This document shows, piece by piece, positions 51,157-58,365 of a stretch of DNA of 64,000 bases. The DNA is from Parolsenella sp958406235 (GTDB taxonomy: Bacteria; Actinomycetota; Coriobacteriia; Coriobacteriales; Atopobiaceae): positions 310,001-374,000 of the forward strand of contig NZ_JBCLNF010000002.1 of NCBI RefSeq assembly GCF_039062465.1. Reading direction: 5' to 3'. Each line of letters begins with the position of its first letter. Within the stretch, counting starts at the first letter, position 1. The notes beneath the pieces were generated by a model. The model was not told where the DNA came from and did not search any database. It worked only from the letters and a program-made list of their open reading frames with translations. A program made the translations under genes and the position numbers.

Positions 51157-53784
51157 ATGAGCGTTACGAAGGAATATCTCGAGTCCCTCGACTCTGAGGT
51201 TGGCATTGCACCGGCTAGCAGCCAAGAAGAGCTTGATTGCGCGCAGTATCTGGCGGGGGTCTTCTCCTCTCACGGTATCGATCCGCAGATCCAGGACTTC
51301 ACTGCGCCGTCGTTTGGCTATCTGCCGTATGGCGCTGTGATGGTGCTTCTGTTCGTGGGAGTCGTGCTCGCGGGGCTTGGCCAGGTTGCCACGCTCGCCG
51401 TCGGTATCATTCTCGTGCTAGCTTCCGTGGCTCTGCTCGTCATGACTTACAACGGCAAGGACGTTATCTCGAAGGCGAGTCCGCGTTCTCATAGCCAGAA
51501 CGTCGTCGCCCTTCATAAGGCTGAGGGGGAGGGCAATTCGCGCAACCGCCCCATCGTGGTCGTTGCTCACTATGACACGCAGCGCCTCGACCTCCTTTCC
51601 CGCCCCGAGCTGGCCGTGGTCAAGAAGTATCTTGCCGTTGCCGCTCCGTATACCGTCTGCGTTACCGCTCTGTGCGTCTTCGTCCAGCTCCTGGGCTTCC
51701 TTCCCGAGGCTGCGCGCCGTACCTTCTGGGTTATCGGCATCATCGCCGCTCTTCCTATGCTCCTCTGGGGTATTGCCCTCATCGCCTCTCGATTCCTTCC
51801 CTATGCTGCCGGCGGCGTTGACAACAAGTCTTCGCTTGCAGCCATGCTTGGCGTGCTCGATCGTGTGAACCCCGTTGCCGGGCGTCCTGCCGCCCCTTCC
51901 GAGTCCAAGTCTGATGAAGCGGAGGAGGAGGGTGCTCCCGTTCGCGACTCTGCCGTTCGCCCGGCTCGCCGCGAGCCGGCCATGCGCCGCGAGGTCGAGG
52001 AGGTCATCGGTGCCCGTCACGGCGAGACCATCCTTCGTGAGCTTGGCATCCTCCCTGAGGATTGCGACATCACCTATATCGAGCCCGAGGTTCGTCTCGT
52101 TCCCGTTGATGAGCCCGACATCGAGGAAGGTCTCGACCGCATCACGGACCCCTCCGCCACGTCTGATCTTCCCCTTGTATCCGAGGATGAGGCCATCGAC
52201 GTCGCCCAGAGCGAAGTTGAGGCCGCCGACGTTGTCCAGGCCGAGGTTGACGACGATGCCGCGGTTGATCCTGGCGCAACGGCACCGATGGAGGTCGTCG
52301 CCGAGGAGGCTGACCCGGATGCCACCAGGCCCATGCCCGTGGTCGACGACGCTCCTCGCATTGATGCCGCCGAGGTTTCCCTTGACCCCGCGACTCTGAA
52401 TCAGCTCGAGGATGGCGAGAGCGTCTCCGAGGGGCCGACCGTCGAGAACGATCAGTCCGGCATCACCAATATGGCCGAGGAAAGCGACGAGGACGCCGCC
52501 GAGGCAACGCGTCCCGAGCGCCCGCGTCCCTCCGCGGTCGATGATCCGGAGTGGGGACACAGCACGTATGTCCCCAAGGCGCATCCCGCCGCTGGTAATG
52601 TCGCCCGCCGTGCTGCGCTTTTCGACCTTCCTGACCCCCTTGCGAAAGAGAACGACCCCTTCGCTCCCCCTGCTGAGGCCGCGCCGGCTGCCACCTATGT
52701 CGCTCCCGCGACGGTACGTCTCGATGACGACGCCGACGCCACGCAATTCGTCCCCGCGAATCAGGCGGCATCTCGTCCCGTTGCTGATGACATTCAGGTG
52801 CTGTCCGCTCCGGTCGAGAGCCATCAGGAACAGCCCACTCGAAAGAAGCGCCTGGGTGGACTCTTCGGGAAGAAACGTCGCCAACAGCAGGAGTCCATGT
52901 CCGAGTGGCTCGGTGTTGACGAGGACTATGATGCCAAGGCGTCTGGCGAAGGCATCGGTTCCTGGGATAACTTCAACGACGACAACCTTGAGCACCATGG
53001 CGGTGGCTACAAGGGCGGCGCCGCTCTGAACGTCAACCTTCGTGGCCTCAAGGACAAGATTTCAAGTCTTCGTCCGGGTGACGTTGCGGGGGAAGCCGAG
53101 CAGTCCTCCGACGAGGAAACGCCGCTTGACGATGCTGCGGGCCTTGACGTCATTCCTGGCGAGAATCCCGTCGCCGAGGCTCCGCAGGAGCCCGAGAACG
53201 CCGATGACTCTTACGAGCCCGAAGCGTATGACCCCGAGGCTCCGATGCCCGAGGTTCCCGTCAAGTCCATCGAAGCCATCAACGAAACCAATGTTGATCG
53301 CAAGCTTCGTGATGCGATTCTCGCGATGAGTGATGATGACCTCCGTGCTCACGACATTTGGTTCGTCGCGACCGGTGCTTCCGCGCTTGGCCACGCTGGC
53401 ATCAAGGACTTCATTGCCAAGAACCGCAAGTCGCTTCGTGGTGCGTTCGTCATCAACCTCGAGTGCGTTGGTGCCGGAGACCTCACGCTTCTCACGAATG
53501 AGGGTCTCGGTGCTCCCCGCCGTGCAGACCGTCGTTTGGCGAGACTGATTTCCTCCGTCGCTTCTGACCTCCATCTCGATTTGGGCCAGCTGTCTCGCAC
53601 CTGGGCCGACACCGAGGCGACTCCGCTCATGCGTAGCCACCTCCGTGCCGTCACGCTCATGGGCCTTGGCGACAACGAGCTCCCCGCCTTTGCCCACACT
53701 GCGGATGATGTCCCGGAGAACGTGAATCCTGAGCAGGTCGAGAACGTCTGCGCCCTCATCATGGAGACGATTCGCCGCTCGTAG
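51157..53784 (+). CDS. Polytopic M28-like protein without the catalytic Glu pair
   Basis: An 875-residue protein split by a large insertion. The N-terminal part has two pairs of membrane segments (about 60-98 and 163-215) and the M28 peptidase ligand motifs AHYDTQ (His138, Asp140) and GVDNKS (Asp222). Residues about 243-710 are acidic, Pro/Glu/Asp-rich and probably disordered. The M28 fold resumes at about 715 with IWFVATGASALGHAG. Normal M28 enzymes have Glu-Glu where Ser742-Ala743 stand, the catalytic base and a zinc ligand. INLECVG (Glu769) and AFAHTADD (His847) follow. It may therefore be an inactive scaffold. The ATG at 51157 has GGAAGGTGA upstream. It overlaps the sortase gene tail to tail by 26 nt. 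Confidence 0.85.
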   Translation: MSVTKEYLESLDSEVGIAPASSQEELDCAQYLAGVFSSHGIDPQIQDFTAPSFGYLPYGAVMVLLFVGVVLAGLGQVATLAVGIILVLASVALLVMTYNGKDVISKASPRSHSQNVVALHKAEGEGNSRNRPIVVVAHYDTQRLDLLSRPELAVVKKYLAVAAPYTVCVTALCVFVQLLGFLPEAARRTFWVIGIIAALPMLLWGIALIASRFLPYAAGGVDNKSSLAAMLGVLDRVNPVAGRPAAPSESKSDEAEEEGAPVRDSAVRPARREPAMRREVEEVIGARHGETILRELGILPEDCDITYIEPEVRLVPVDEPDIEEGLDRITDPSATSDLPLVSEDEAIDVAQSEVEAADVVQAEVDDDAAVDPGATAPMEVVAEEADPDATRPMPVVDDAPRIDAAEVSLDPATLNQLEDGESVSEGPTVENDQSGITNMAEESDEDAAEATRPERPRPSAVDDPEWGHSTYVPKAHPAAGNVARRAALFDLPDPLAKENDPFAPPAEAAPAATYVAPATVRLDDDADATQFVPANQAASRPVADDIQVLSAPVESHQEQPTRKKRLGGLFGKKRRQQQESMSEWLGVDEDYDAKASGEGIGSWDNFNDDNLEHHGGGYKGGAALNVNLRGLKDKISSLRPGDVAGEAEQSSDEETPLDDAAGLDVIPGENPVAEAPQEPENADDSYEPEAYDPEAPMPEVPVKSIEAINETNVDRKLRDAILAMSDDDLRAHDIWFVATGASALGHAGIKDFIAKNRKSLRGAFVINLECVGAGDLTLLTNEGLGAPRRADRRLARLISSVASDLHLDLGQLSRTWADTEATPLMRSHLRAVTLMGLGDNELPAFAHTADDVPENVNPEQVENVCALIMETIRRS

Positions 53785-54556
53785 GCTGGATCTCGACAAA
53801 CACGAGTAGCGTCCGATCACGCTGGCCACTTTGTTCTGACGAACAGGTGGCCAGCGTGATTGCTTTTTGGGCGCCAAGACACAACACTCGGGCGTCAGCC
53901 GCTCTCGCGGTCGAATCACAGAGGATGCTCGAAAGCCAGTTTCTTAGCTCCGTTTCACTGCATGCATCAAATACCTGTATCTTCTGATACGTTTTATCGA
54001 CTCTGAGGGCGCAGAAGGGTTTGAAGGTAGATATGCCGTCGGTTGTTTTCCATTCGAGTGTGCCGATGCGGTCGAACTCTTCCTGCTGCCAAGTCTCGGC
54101 GATGGGGGAGAACTGTCTTCCCGTTGTTCCCATTCGGTGGGCATAGACGAGCTTTTGAAGCCTCGCATTTGAGCAGCGCCAATCGAGGAAGGGGCAACCT
54201 GATCTTGATGAGTTGCCCCAGATGTCATGAGACAGATAGAAGAAGGGGTCGCTTTCGTGCGCTTGTGCGACGGGATAGTCGATGCTTGTGCCGTTGACGC
54301 GCAGCCATGCCGCAGCACCGTCTGGTAATAACGGCTTTGCCGTGCTGCCGTCGCTGGACTCGCTTTGATACTCTTCCGCTACTCGCCCGTATCTCCATTC
54401 GGTTATCTCGTCTGCGGTGACTTCATGCGTTCCAAAGACAACCAAGACCAATCCGGTCAGCAGCAACGTGATAGAGCACGCAAATCCCGCGATGCTTGGC
54501 AAGTCGAGCGCAAAGCCCGTGTCGCTGAGCGGGGTCTTCTTTCGCCCCATTTCCAT
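53759..54556 (-). CDS. Class B-type sortase
   Basis: Membrane transpeptidase that attaches surface proteins to the cell wall. The 265-residue protein has an N-terminal anchor (about 20-42), then WLRVNGTSIDYPVAQ, YLSHDIWGN and the catalytic residues: His140 (VYAHRMG), Cys238 (ITLATCSS) and Arg248 (RDRTLLV). This pattern fits class B sortases. The ATG at 54556 has GGGAG upstream. It is the last gene of a locus whose other members are exported; the LAQTG protein at 55995-56294 is the obvious substrate candidate. The 3' part of the gene contains, on the opposite strand, the terminator of the convergent gene. Confidence 0.9.
   Translation of the reverse strand: MEMGRKKTPLSDTGFALDLPSIAGFACSITLLLTGLVLVVFGTHEVTADEITEWRYGRVAEEYQSESSDGSTAKPLLPDGAAAWLRVNGTSIDYPVAQAHESDPFFYLSHDIWGNSSRSGCPFLDWRCSNARLQKLVYAHRMGTTGRQFSPIAETWQQEEFDRIGTLEWKTTDGISTFKPFCALRVDKTYQKIQVFDACSETELRNWLSSILCDSTARAADARVLCLGAQKAITLATCSSEQSGQRDRTLLVFVEIQPTSGESSP
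53816..53868 (+). terminator. Terminator of the M28-like gene, inside the sortase gene
   Basis: 14-bp perfect stem ATCACGCTGGCCAC/GTGGCCAGCGTGAT with a 17-nt loop, then TTGCTTTTT on the plus strand, 31 nt after the M28-like stop. On the other strand the same bases encode sortase residues around the active-site Cys. Confidence 0.85.
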
Positions 54557-54566
54557 TCGCTCTCCC

Positions 54567-54634
54567 GTCTGGCGAGAAAGACCAATGCGTCAAGCTCCAC
54601 CCTCCTGTCTGGCGAGAAAGATCAACGTTCAAGC
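54567..54634 (-). repeat. Tandem direct repeat upstream of the sortase gene
   Basis: GTCTGGCGAGAAAGAYCAA occurs at 54567 and 54607, exactly 40 bp apart, with further similarity (TCAAGC) after each copy. It lies in the 138-bp gap between the secreted-protein gene and the sortase start and may mark a regulatory or mRNA-processing site. Confidence 0.7.
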
Positions 54635-54694
54635 GGCTCGCGGTGCGGAGACAAGGAGGTGTGCCACCTTGCCGCCCGCCCGCGAGCCGTCGGC

Positions 54695-56008
54695 TCACGA
54701 TGCTCGCTCGAACGTGTAGGAGATTGAGCAGAACTCAACGGGCCCCGTCGCAGCCTCCTGGACGCGCTGTCTCCACTCGCCCGTGCCAGAGACGTTTGAG
54801 ATGCTGAGTGCGAGCTCCTTGCTTCCCGATCTTGCGATTTCGAGGGTTGCCCCCGGTTTATCCCCTCCATCCCACGAGTGGATGACTTCGCCCGCGTCGG
54901 AGAGCTGCCAAGAAGCATCGCTGGGCGTCCCGGTCGTTTCGATTTGCGAGGCCTTTACGTCTACGACGGATAGGTTCTCGATGACGTAACCGCCGGGAAC
55001 CGCCACCGTGCCGTCGGAGAGAATCCTGCAAGGGAGCAGTGAGGGAACCCTGACGGCTATGGTCGGGCTGTACGTTGCGGTTACGGTCATGTCCTTGCCG
55101 ACCGACGAGAAGTCCTCGCTCCAACCGTCGAAGTGCCAGCCATCGTGGCTTGGCGCCTCGGGAGATGTGGCCCCGCTTCCCTCGTCAACGGTCTCTTCCC
55201 CGAGCTTGTCTCCGGTGACGCCGTCGATGAAGGTAACGGTCCAGATCTTCTGGAACTCAGCCGAGATCGTGTGGTCGCTCGTGACGTTCGAGAAGGTGTA
55301 GGTGTCTCTAGCCCCCACGGATTCACCGTCTACGAGCACGTCCTTGATGCGCCAGCCAGGCGAAGGCGTGATGGTGTACTCCTTTGAGTCCCCTGCTGAT
55401 ACGAGACTATGCCCTGCCGGACTAATCGAGCCGCCCGCGCTTGCCTCCGCGGAGATGCGATAGGGGATATCGATGTAGAAGTCCCAGCCCGCTACTGTTC
55501 CCGCCGAATCACGGAAGATGTTCTCGACCGATGTGATGTGGTGGCTTCCTCCACCACGCACTGCGAAGCTGGCCTTTTGGGAGATTGAGTCTCCTTTATA
55601 AGCCTTGGAATTCCAATCGGGCCCGATGTAAGCGCATTGTGTGCCGTTGTCATAGATGGTCTTCGTCGTTGTCCACCAAGCGCTGCCGTTCTTGCAATAG
55701 ATCTCCGTTTTGATGTCGACCTGAACGGTCCCCTCGGGATTGGCGTCTGGATGGATGTAATAGGCACATGTCTGGATAGCCGTGCCACCCTCGCTGCGCT
55801 TGACCTCAACCCATTTGCCGGTTGGCGAAGACTGGGCTCTCGCGGGGGCGCGTCTCGGGAGAGGCCCCGTCTGCTGCTGGGGGAAGGTGACTACCACGTC
55901 GTCGTCGAGCACCTCGATATCGTCTGCCAAGGCAGCGCTGGGTGCGGAGATCATCGCGAGACACGTTACCGTTGCGAGTGTGACGAGGACCTTCCTAAGC
56001 CTGCGCAT
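54695..56008 (-). CDS. Secreted protein with InlB-type repeats and shared C-terminal module
   Basis: A 437-residue exported protein. Residues 1-28 form a signal peptide (ends PSAALADD). The central part has a divergent InlB-type repeat (about 215-260: SKEYTITPSPGWRIKDVLVDG) and a second repeat (about 262-318: WTVTFIDGVTGDKLGEETVD, then GWHFDGWSEDF). The C-terminal about 115 residues share motifs with the protein at 56291-56917: a V-x-V-P-x-x-x-P strand, S-DGT-V and IENLS-x(5)-KA/KV. No sorting motif is visible. The ATG at 56008 has GGAGGAGAAGG upstream and overlaps the preceding gene by 14 nt. Part of the sortase locus; probably a surface or pilus-associated protein. Confidence 0.82.
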   Translation of the reverse strand: MRRLRKVLVTLATVTCLAMISAPSAALADDIEVLDDDVVVTFPQQQTGPLPRRAPARAQSSPTGKWVEVKRSEGGTAIQTCAYYIHPDANPEGTVQVDIKTEIYCKNGSAWWTTTKTIYDNGTQCAYIGPDWNSKAYKGDSISQKASFAVRGGGSHHITSVENIFRDSAGTVAGWDFYIDIPYRISAEASAGGSISPAGHSLVSAGDSKEYTITPSPGWRIKDVLVDGESVGARDTYTFSNVTSDHTISAEFQKIWTVTFIDGVTGDKLGEETVDEGSGATSPEAPSHDGWHFDGWSEDFSSVGKDMTVTATYSPTIAVRVPSLLPCRILSDGTVAVPGGYVIENLSVVDVKASQIETTGTPSDASWQLSDAGEVIHSWDGGDKPGATLEIARSGSKELALSISNVSGTGEWRQRVQEAATGPVEFCSISYTFERAS

Positions 56009-56294
56009 GGTGCCTTCTCCTCCTTCCCAAGTAGATCATCAGCATGAGCGAGATGGCAACGAGGACGGCACCGACGGTGATGCGTCCCCACACCCCGCCT
56101 CCGGAGCCAGTCTGTGCGAGGACGCTGGCAGGACCACTCCAAATCTCGGGAGGGGCGGTGACACCCCTCAAGGTAACGTCGGTGCTGCCTTCTGAGGCGA
56201 AAGCGACTCTTGGGGCGAATGCTAGGTAGGCGAAGATGCTGCCAAGCAGCTTTTGGGCGATGGATATGGTGCGCCTCGACGGCTTACGGCTCAT
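55995..56294 (-). CDS. Tiny cell-wall-anchored protein with LAQTG sorting signal
   Basis: A 99-residue protein. Residues 1-34 form a signal peptide (ends PRVAFA). Only about 25 residues of mature sequence follow before the sorting motif LAQTG (59-63), a glycine stretch, a hydrophobic helix (about 70-89) and the basic end RRRRHHAQA. LAQTG is a variant of LPXTG with Ala at position two. The ATG overlaps the upstream gene as ATGA, and the stop overlaps the downstream start by 14 nt, so it is embedded in one operon. It is probably the substrate of the sortase in this locus. The function of so small a surface peptide is unknown. Confidence 0.8.
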   Translation of the reverse strand: MSRKPSRRTISIAQKLLGSIFAYLAFAPRVAFASEGSTDVTLRGVTAPPEIWSGPASVLAQTGSGGGVWGRITVGAVLVAISLMLMIYLGRRRRHHAQA

Positions 56295-56917
56295 GACGTT
56301 GCCTGTTCGCCGGCGTGGGCGCCAGGGGCAAGGGTGAAGGTGACGGTGCCGATGTGGACGGGCGAGGAGATGTCCGTGGCTACTCGCCCGACGGTGCCGG
56401 AGGTCTCGAGCTTGATGTCGTCGGTTTCGACCGCGTCGCTCTGGTAGGTCATGTTCCACTGGGGGCTCGTGATGTCGATGCCGCCATCCGTGGCGGCAGC
56501 GGCGGCACGGACGGGCGCTCCGGTAGGCCCGAGGGACCAATCGATGGAGTCGTCTGCGGCGGAGATATCCTCCGTGTGGTTCCATCCGTTGTTGGAGGTC
56601 ACCTTCACGTTGGTGACCTTGAGGCCGTAGGCGGAGAGGTTCTCGATGCGCGTCGCGTCTGCGGTCGGGCCGGTGAGCGTGCCGTCGGAGGCGGCTACAA
56701 ATGGGATGACGGTAGGCACTTTGAAGCGTAGGTTGCTGTCATCCGCCTGGACGGTCACCTTGGTGTTTCCGGTGTTGCCCTCCGCTGCGATTGCCGGTAT
56801 GGGAGCGAGCACGGCAAGGGTCGCGCCCGCCGCGGCGGTCACGGCGAGGCGTCTCAACGCCAGGCGCACCCACTGCCGGCAGAACCTCTCCTCAGGACGT
56901 GTGTCTCGTGCGTTCAT
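56291..56917 (-). CDS. Secreted beta-rich protein of the sortase locus
   Basis: A 208-residue exported protein with a basic start (long n-region with Arg), a signal helix (about 22-45, ending IPAIAAEG) and a beta-rich mature part. The motif FKVPTVIPFVAASDGTLTGP and IENLSAYGLKVTNVKV recurs in altered form at the C-terminus of the protein at 54695-56008. There is no sorting motif or membrane tail. The ATG at 56917 has AAAGGAGATCG upstream. The pairing of this protein with a larger partner carrying the same module suggests assembly into one structure (inference). I cannot name the family. Confidence 0.8.
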   Translation of the reverse strand: MNARDTRPEERFCRQWVRLALRRLAVTAAAGATLAVLAPIPAIAAEGNTGNTKVTVQADDSNLRFKVPTVIPFVAASDGTLTGPTADATRIENLSAYGLKVTNVKVTSNNGWNHTEDISAADDSIDWSLGPTGAPVRAAAAATDGGIDITSPQWNMTYQSDAVETDDIKLETSGTVGRVATDISSPVHIGTVTFTLAPGAHAGEQATS

Positions 56918-56960
56918 TCGATCTCCTTTCGTTGTGTCGGGGGAATCCCCGCTGACGGCG

Positions 56961-57623
56961 TTAGTTGGTGGCAGGCTTCGTGCTGGGCGCGGACGCCCCG
57001 GCGCTTGAGTCGATTGGTTTTGTGGTGGTCGTCGCTGAAGCCGTCGCGTCCGTGGCGCCGGGCGAGCTGACTGCCGCCTCGCTGGCGCCGGGCGTCTCTT
57101 CGCCTGCGTCGAGGTTCGTTGCGGGGATGACTTCCACCTCGATCGCGGTGGGCGACCCGTGGTCTTCGAGGGTTTCCGTGTCGAGAGCCTGAACCTCGAC
57201 GCGAGCAGTGCCCTCCTTCACCTTGGGTGCTCGCACGGTCTCGATCCGCTCCCCCGGCATGAGGGGATCAGACTCGTAGACGCAGGTGTCGCCTTGGGTT
57301 ATGACAAAGCGTTGGGCAAACTTGTTGTCGCCGACGTTTTCGAGGCCAACTTGCAGCTCATGGCTTGATTCGTCGAGCTTGAGGTTGGGGAGCACACTCA
57401 CCGTCATCATGTTCTCGGCGACTTCGCGGTCGAGTTCGGCCTGGATCTCCTCACGGCTCTGCCCCTCTCGAGCCGAGGTGAGGAGGGCTCCAGTGCCAAA
57501 GTCGATCCCGCTTCCAAGAACGACGGCAATCGCTGCCCCCGCGCACGCGACAAACCCCGCTACCAGGATCGGCCATCTCCGACGGGGCTTCTCCTCCGGC
57601 AGGCGGAACTGCCCCGCCCTCAT
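56961..57623 (-). CDS. Membrane-anchored protein of the sortase locus
   Basis: A 220-residue protein with a short cytoplasmic start, a membrane segment (about 18-40, WPILVAGFVACAGAAIAVVL) and an extracytoplasmic part. The region about 70-150 is beta-rich (MMTVSVLPNLKLDESSHELQ, then RFVITQGDTCVYESDPLMPG) and could be one immunoglobulin-like domain. The last 60 residues are Thr/Ala/Ser/Pro-rich. There is no sorting motif. The start ATG overlaps the stop of the small upstream gene by one nt (TAATG). Function unknown; it may hold or guide the exported proteins of this locus. Confidence 0.78.
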   Translation of the reverse strand: MRAGQFRLPEEKPRRRWPILVAGFVACAGAAIAVVLGSGIDFGTGALLTSAREGQSREEIQAELDREVAENMMTVSVLPNLKLDESSHELQVGLENVGDNKFAQRFVITQGDTCVYESDPLMPGERIETVRAPKVKEGTARVEVQALDTETLEDHGSPTAIEVEVIPATNLDAGEETPGASEAAVSSPGATDATASATTTTKPIDSSAGASAPSTKPATN

Positions 57624-57805
57624 TACGCCGCCTCCGTGGTTGGCCGTGGCGATGCAGACGCTCGCGCCCGCCCGCCGCCGCCCAGTGCCTGGGCGCGGCC
57701 CGCATGACCGGGACCAGGGAATGCGCCGCCCCTCATCTGGTCAGCGCCGCGCGACCTAATCGTGCGGACAATTCTCGTCCGTGATCTGCTCTTCGTCGTT
57801 TTCAT
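57623..57805 (-). CDS. Small basic protein, first gene of the sortase locus
   Basis: A 60-residue frame rich in Arg and Gly/Ala with no recognised domain. It is supported by a strong GGGAGGAGCAG ribosome site before the ATG at 57805 and by one-nt stop-start overlap with the next gene, but not by composition or motifs. It could be a leader peptide that couples translation of the following gene rather than a working protein. Confidence 0.5.
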   Translation of the reverse strand: MKTTKSRSRTRIVRTIRSRGADQMRGGAFPGPGHAGRAQALGGGGRARASASPRPTTEAA

Positions 57806-58152
57806 CTGCTCCTCCCTTTCGCGTTGGTGGAAGGAGCATAGGGAGGGGACCTGACAAGAATGGGTATGCCTGCCGACAGGATTCTTACCGAGCAGCTACG
57901 GGATGAGGTGAATTCTGCGGTCGTAATGGGCCGGCGGTAAACGTTGGCGTTTGGCCCGCGAACGGCATTAAAGGCGGCCATGTTCCCGCACATCCACAAC
58001 CGCTTCATTCCTGCGGCGCCATATTGATTGTTGAAAGTCGGAAAAGGCCAGGTCAGACGGACGACATGGCATCACGCCTTGCTGCCAAGCGCCCTCTTCT
58101 CGCGCCTGGTGCTCTCCCCGCGGACGCTTGCTGTGTTAGAATCATCCGGCAT
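57806..58152. other. Intergenic region upstream of the sortase locus and tRNA-Gly
   Basis: About 350 bp between divergent units. At 57849-57879 it has a 31-bp sequence that recurs in related form at 10140-10170. Around it, AAGAAT and ATTCTT form an inverted repeat. A 68-codon minus-strand frame at 57802-58008 has no ribosome site and is not called. A TAGAATCA box (58137-58144) precedes tRNA-Gly. Confidence 0.5.
58137..58144 (+). promoter_or_regulatory. Candidate -10 region of tRNA-Gly
   Basis: TAGAATCA, also found at 59720-59727 before tRNA-Lys and at 59892-59899 before purB. The hexamer ends 10 nt before the tRNA 5' end. Confidence 0.5.
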
Positions 58153-58227
58153 GCGGGCATCGCCAAGTGGTAAGGCAACGGCTTCCCAAGCCGTCATTCG
58201 CGGGTTCGAATCCCGTTGCCCGCTCCA
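58153..58227 (+). tRNA. tRNA-Gly (anticodon CCC)
   Basis: A 75-nt tRNA. The acceptor GCGGGCA pairs with TGCCCGC, CCA is encoded, the anticodon loop TTCCCAA gives CCC, and the T-arm has GGTTCGAATCC. Confidence 0.96.
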
Positions 58228-58236
58228 TGAGAGACA

Positions 58237-58266
58237 GGGCCCGGCGCACGCGCGTCGGGCCTTTTT
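58237..58266 (+). terminator. Terminator after tRNA-Gly
   Basis: GC-rich stem (GGCCCG...CGGGCC with inner CGC/GCG pairing) followed by TTTTT, 10 nt after the tRNA. Confidence 0.85.
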
Positions 58267-58365
58267 CGTGCCGGTTTGAGACGGCGGCCGTTGGGTACAT
58301 CACAAGACGCGTGGTTGGGTGCACAACATTCGCGTGTCTCCACGTGCCAAGTCGAAAGGAATTCC

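Noticed and set aside
57802..58008. 68-codon minus-strand frame upstream of the sortase locus
   Set aside because: No ribosome site, overlaps likely promoter DNA, and shows no domain.
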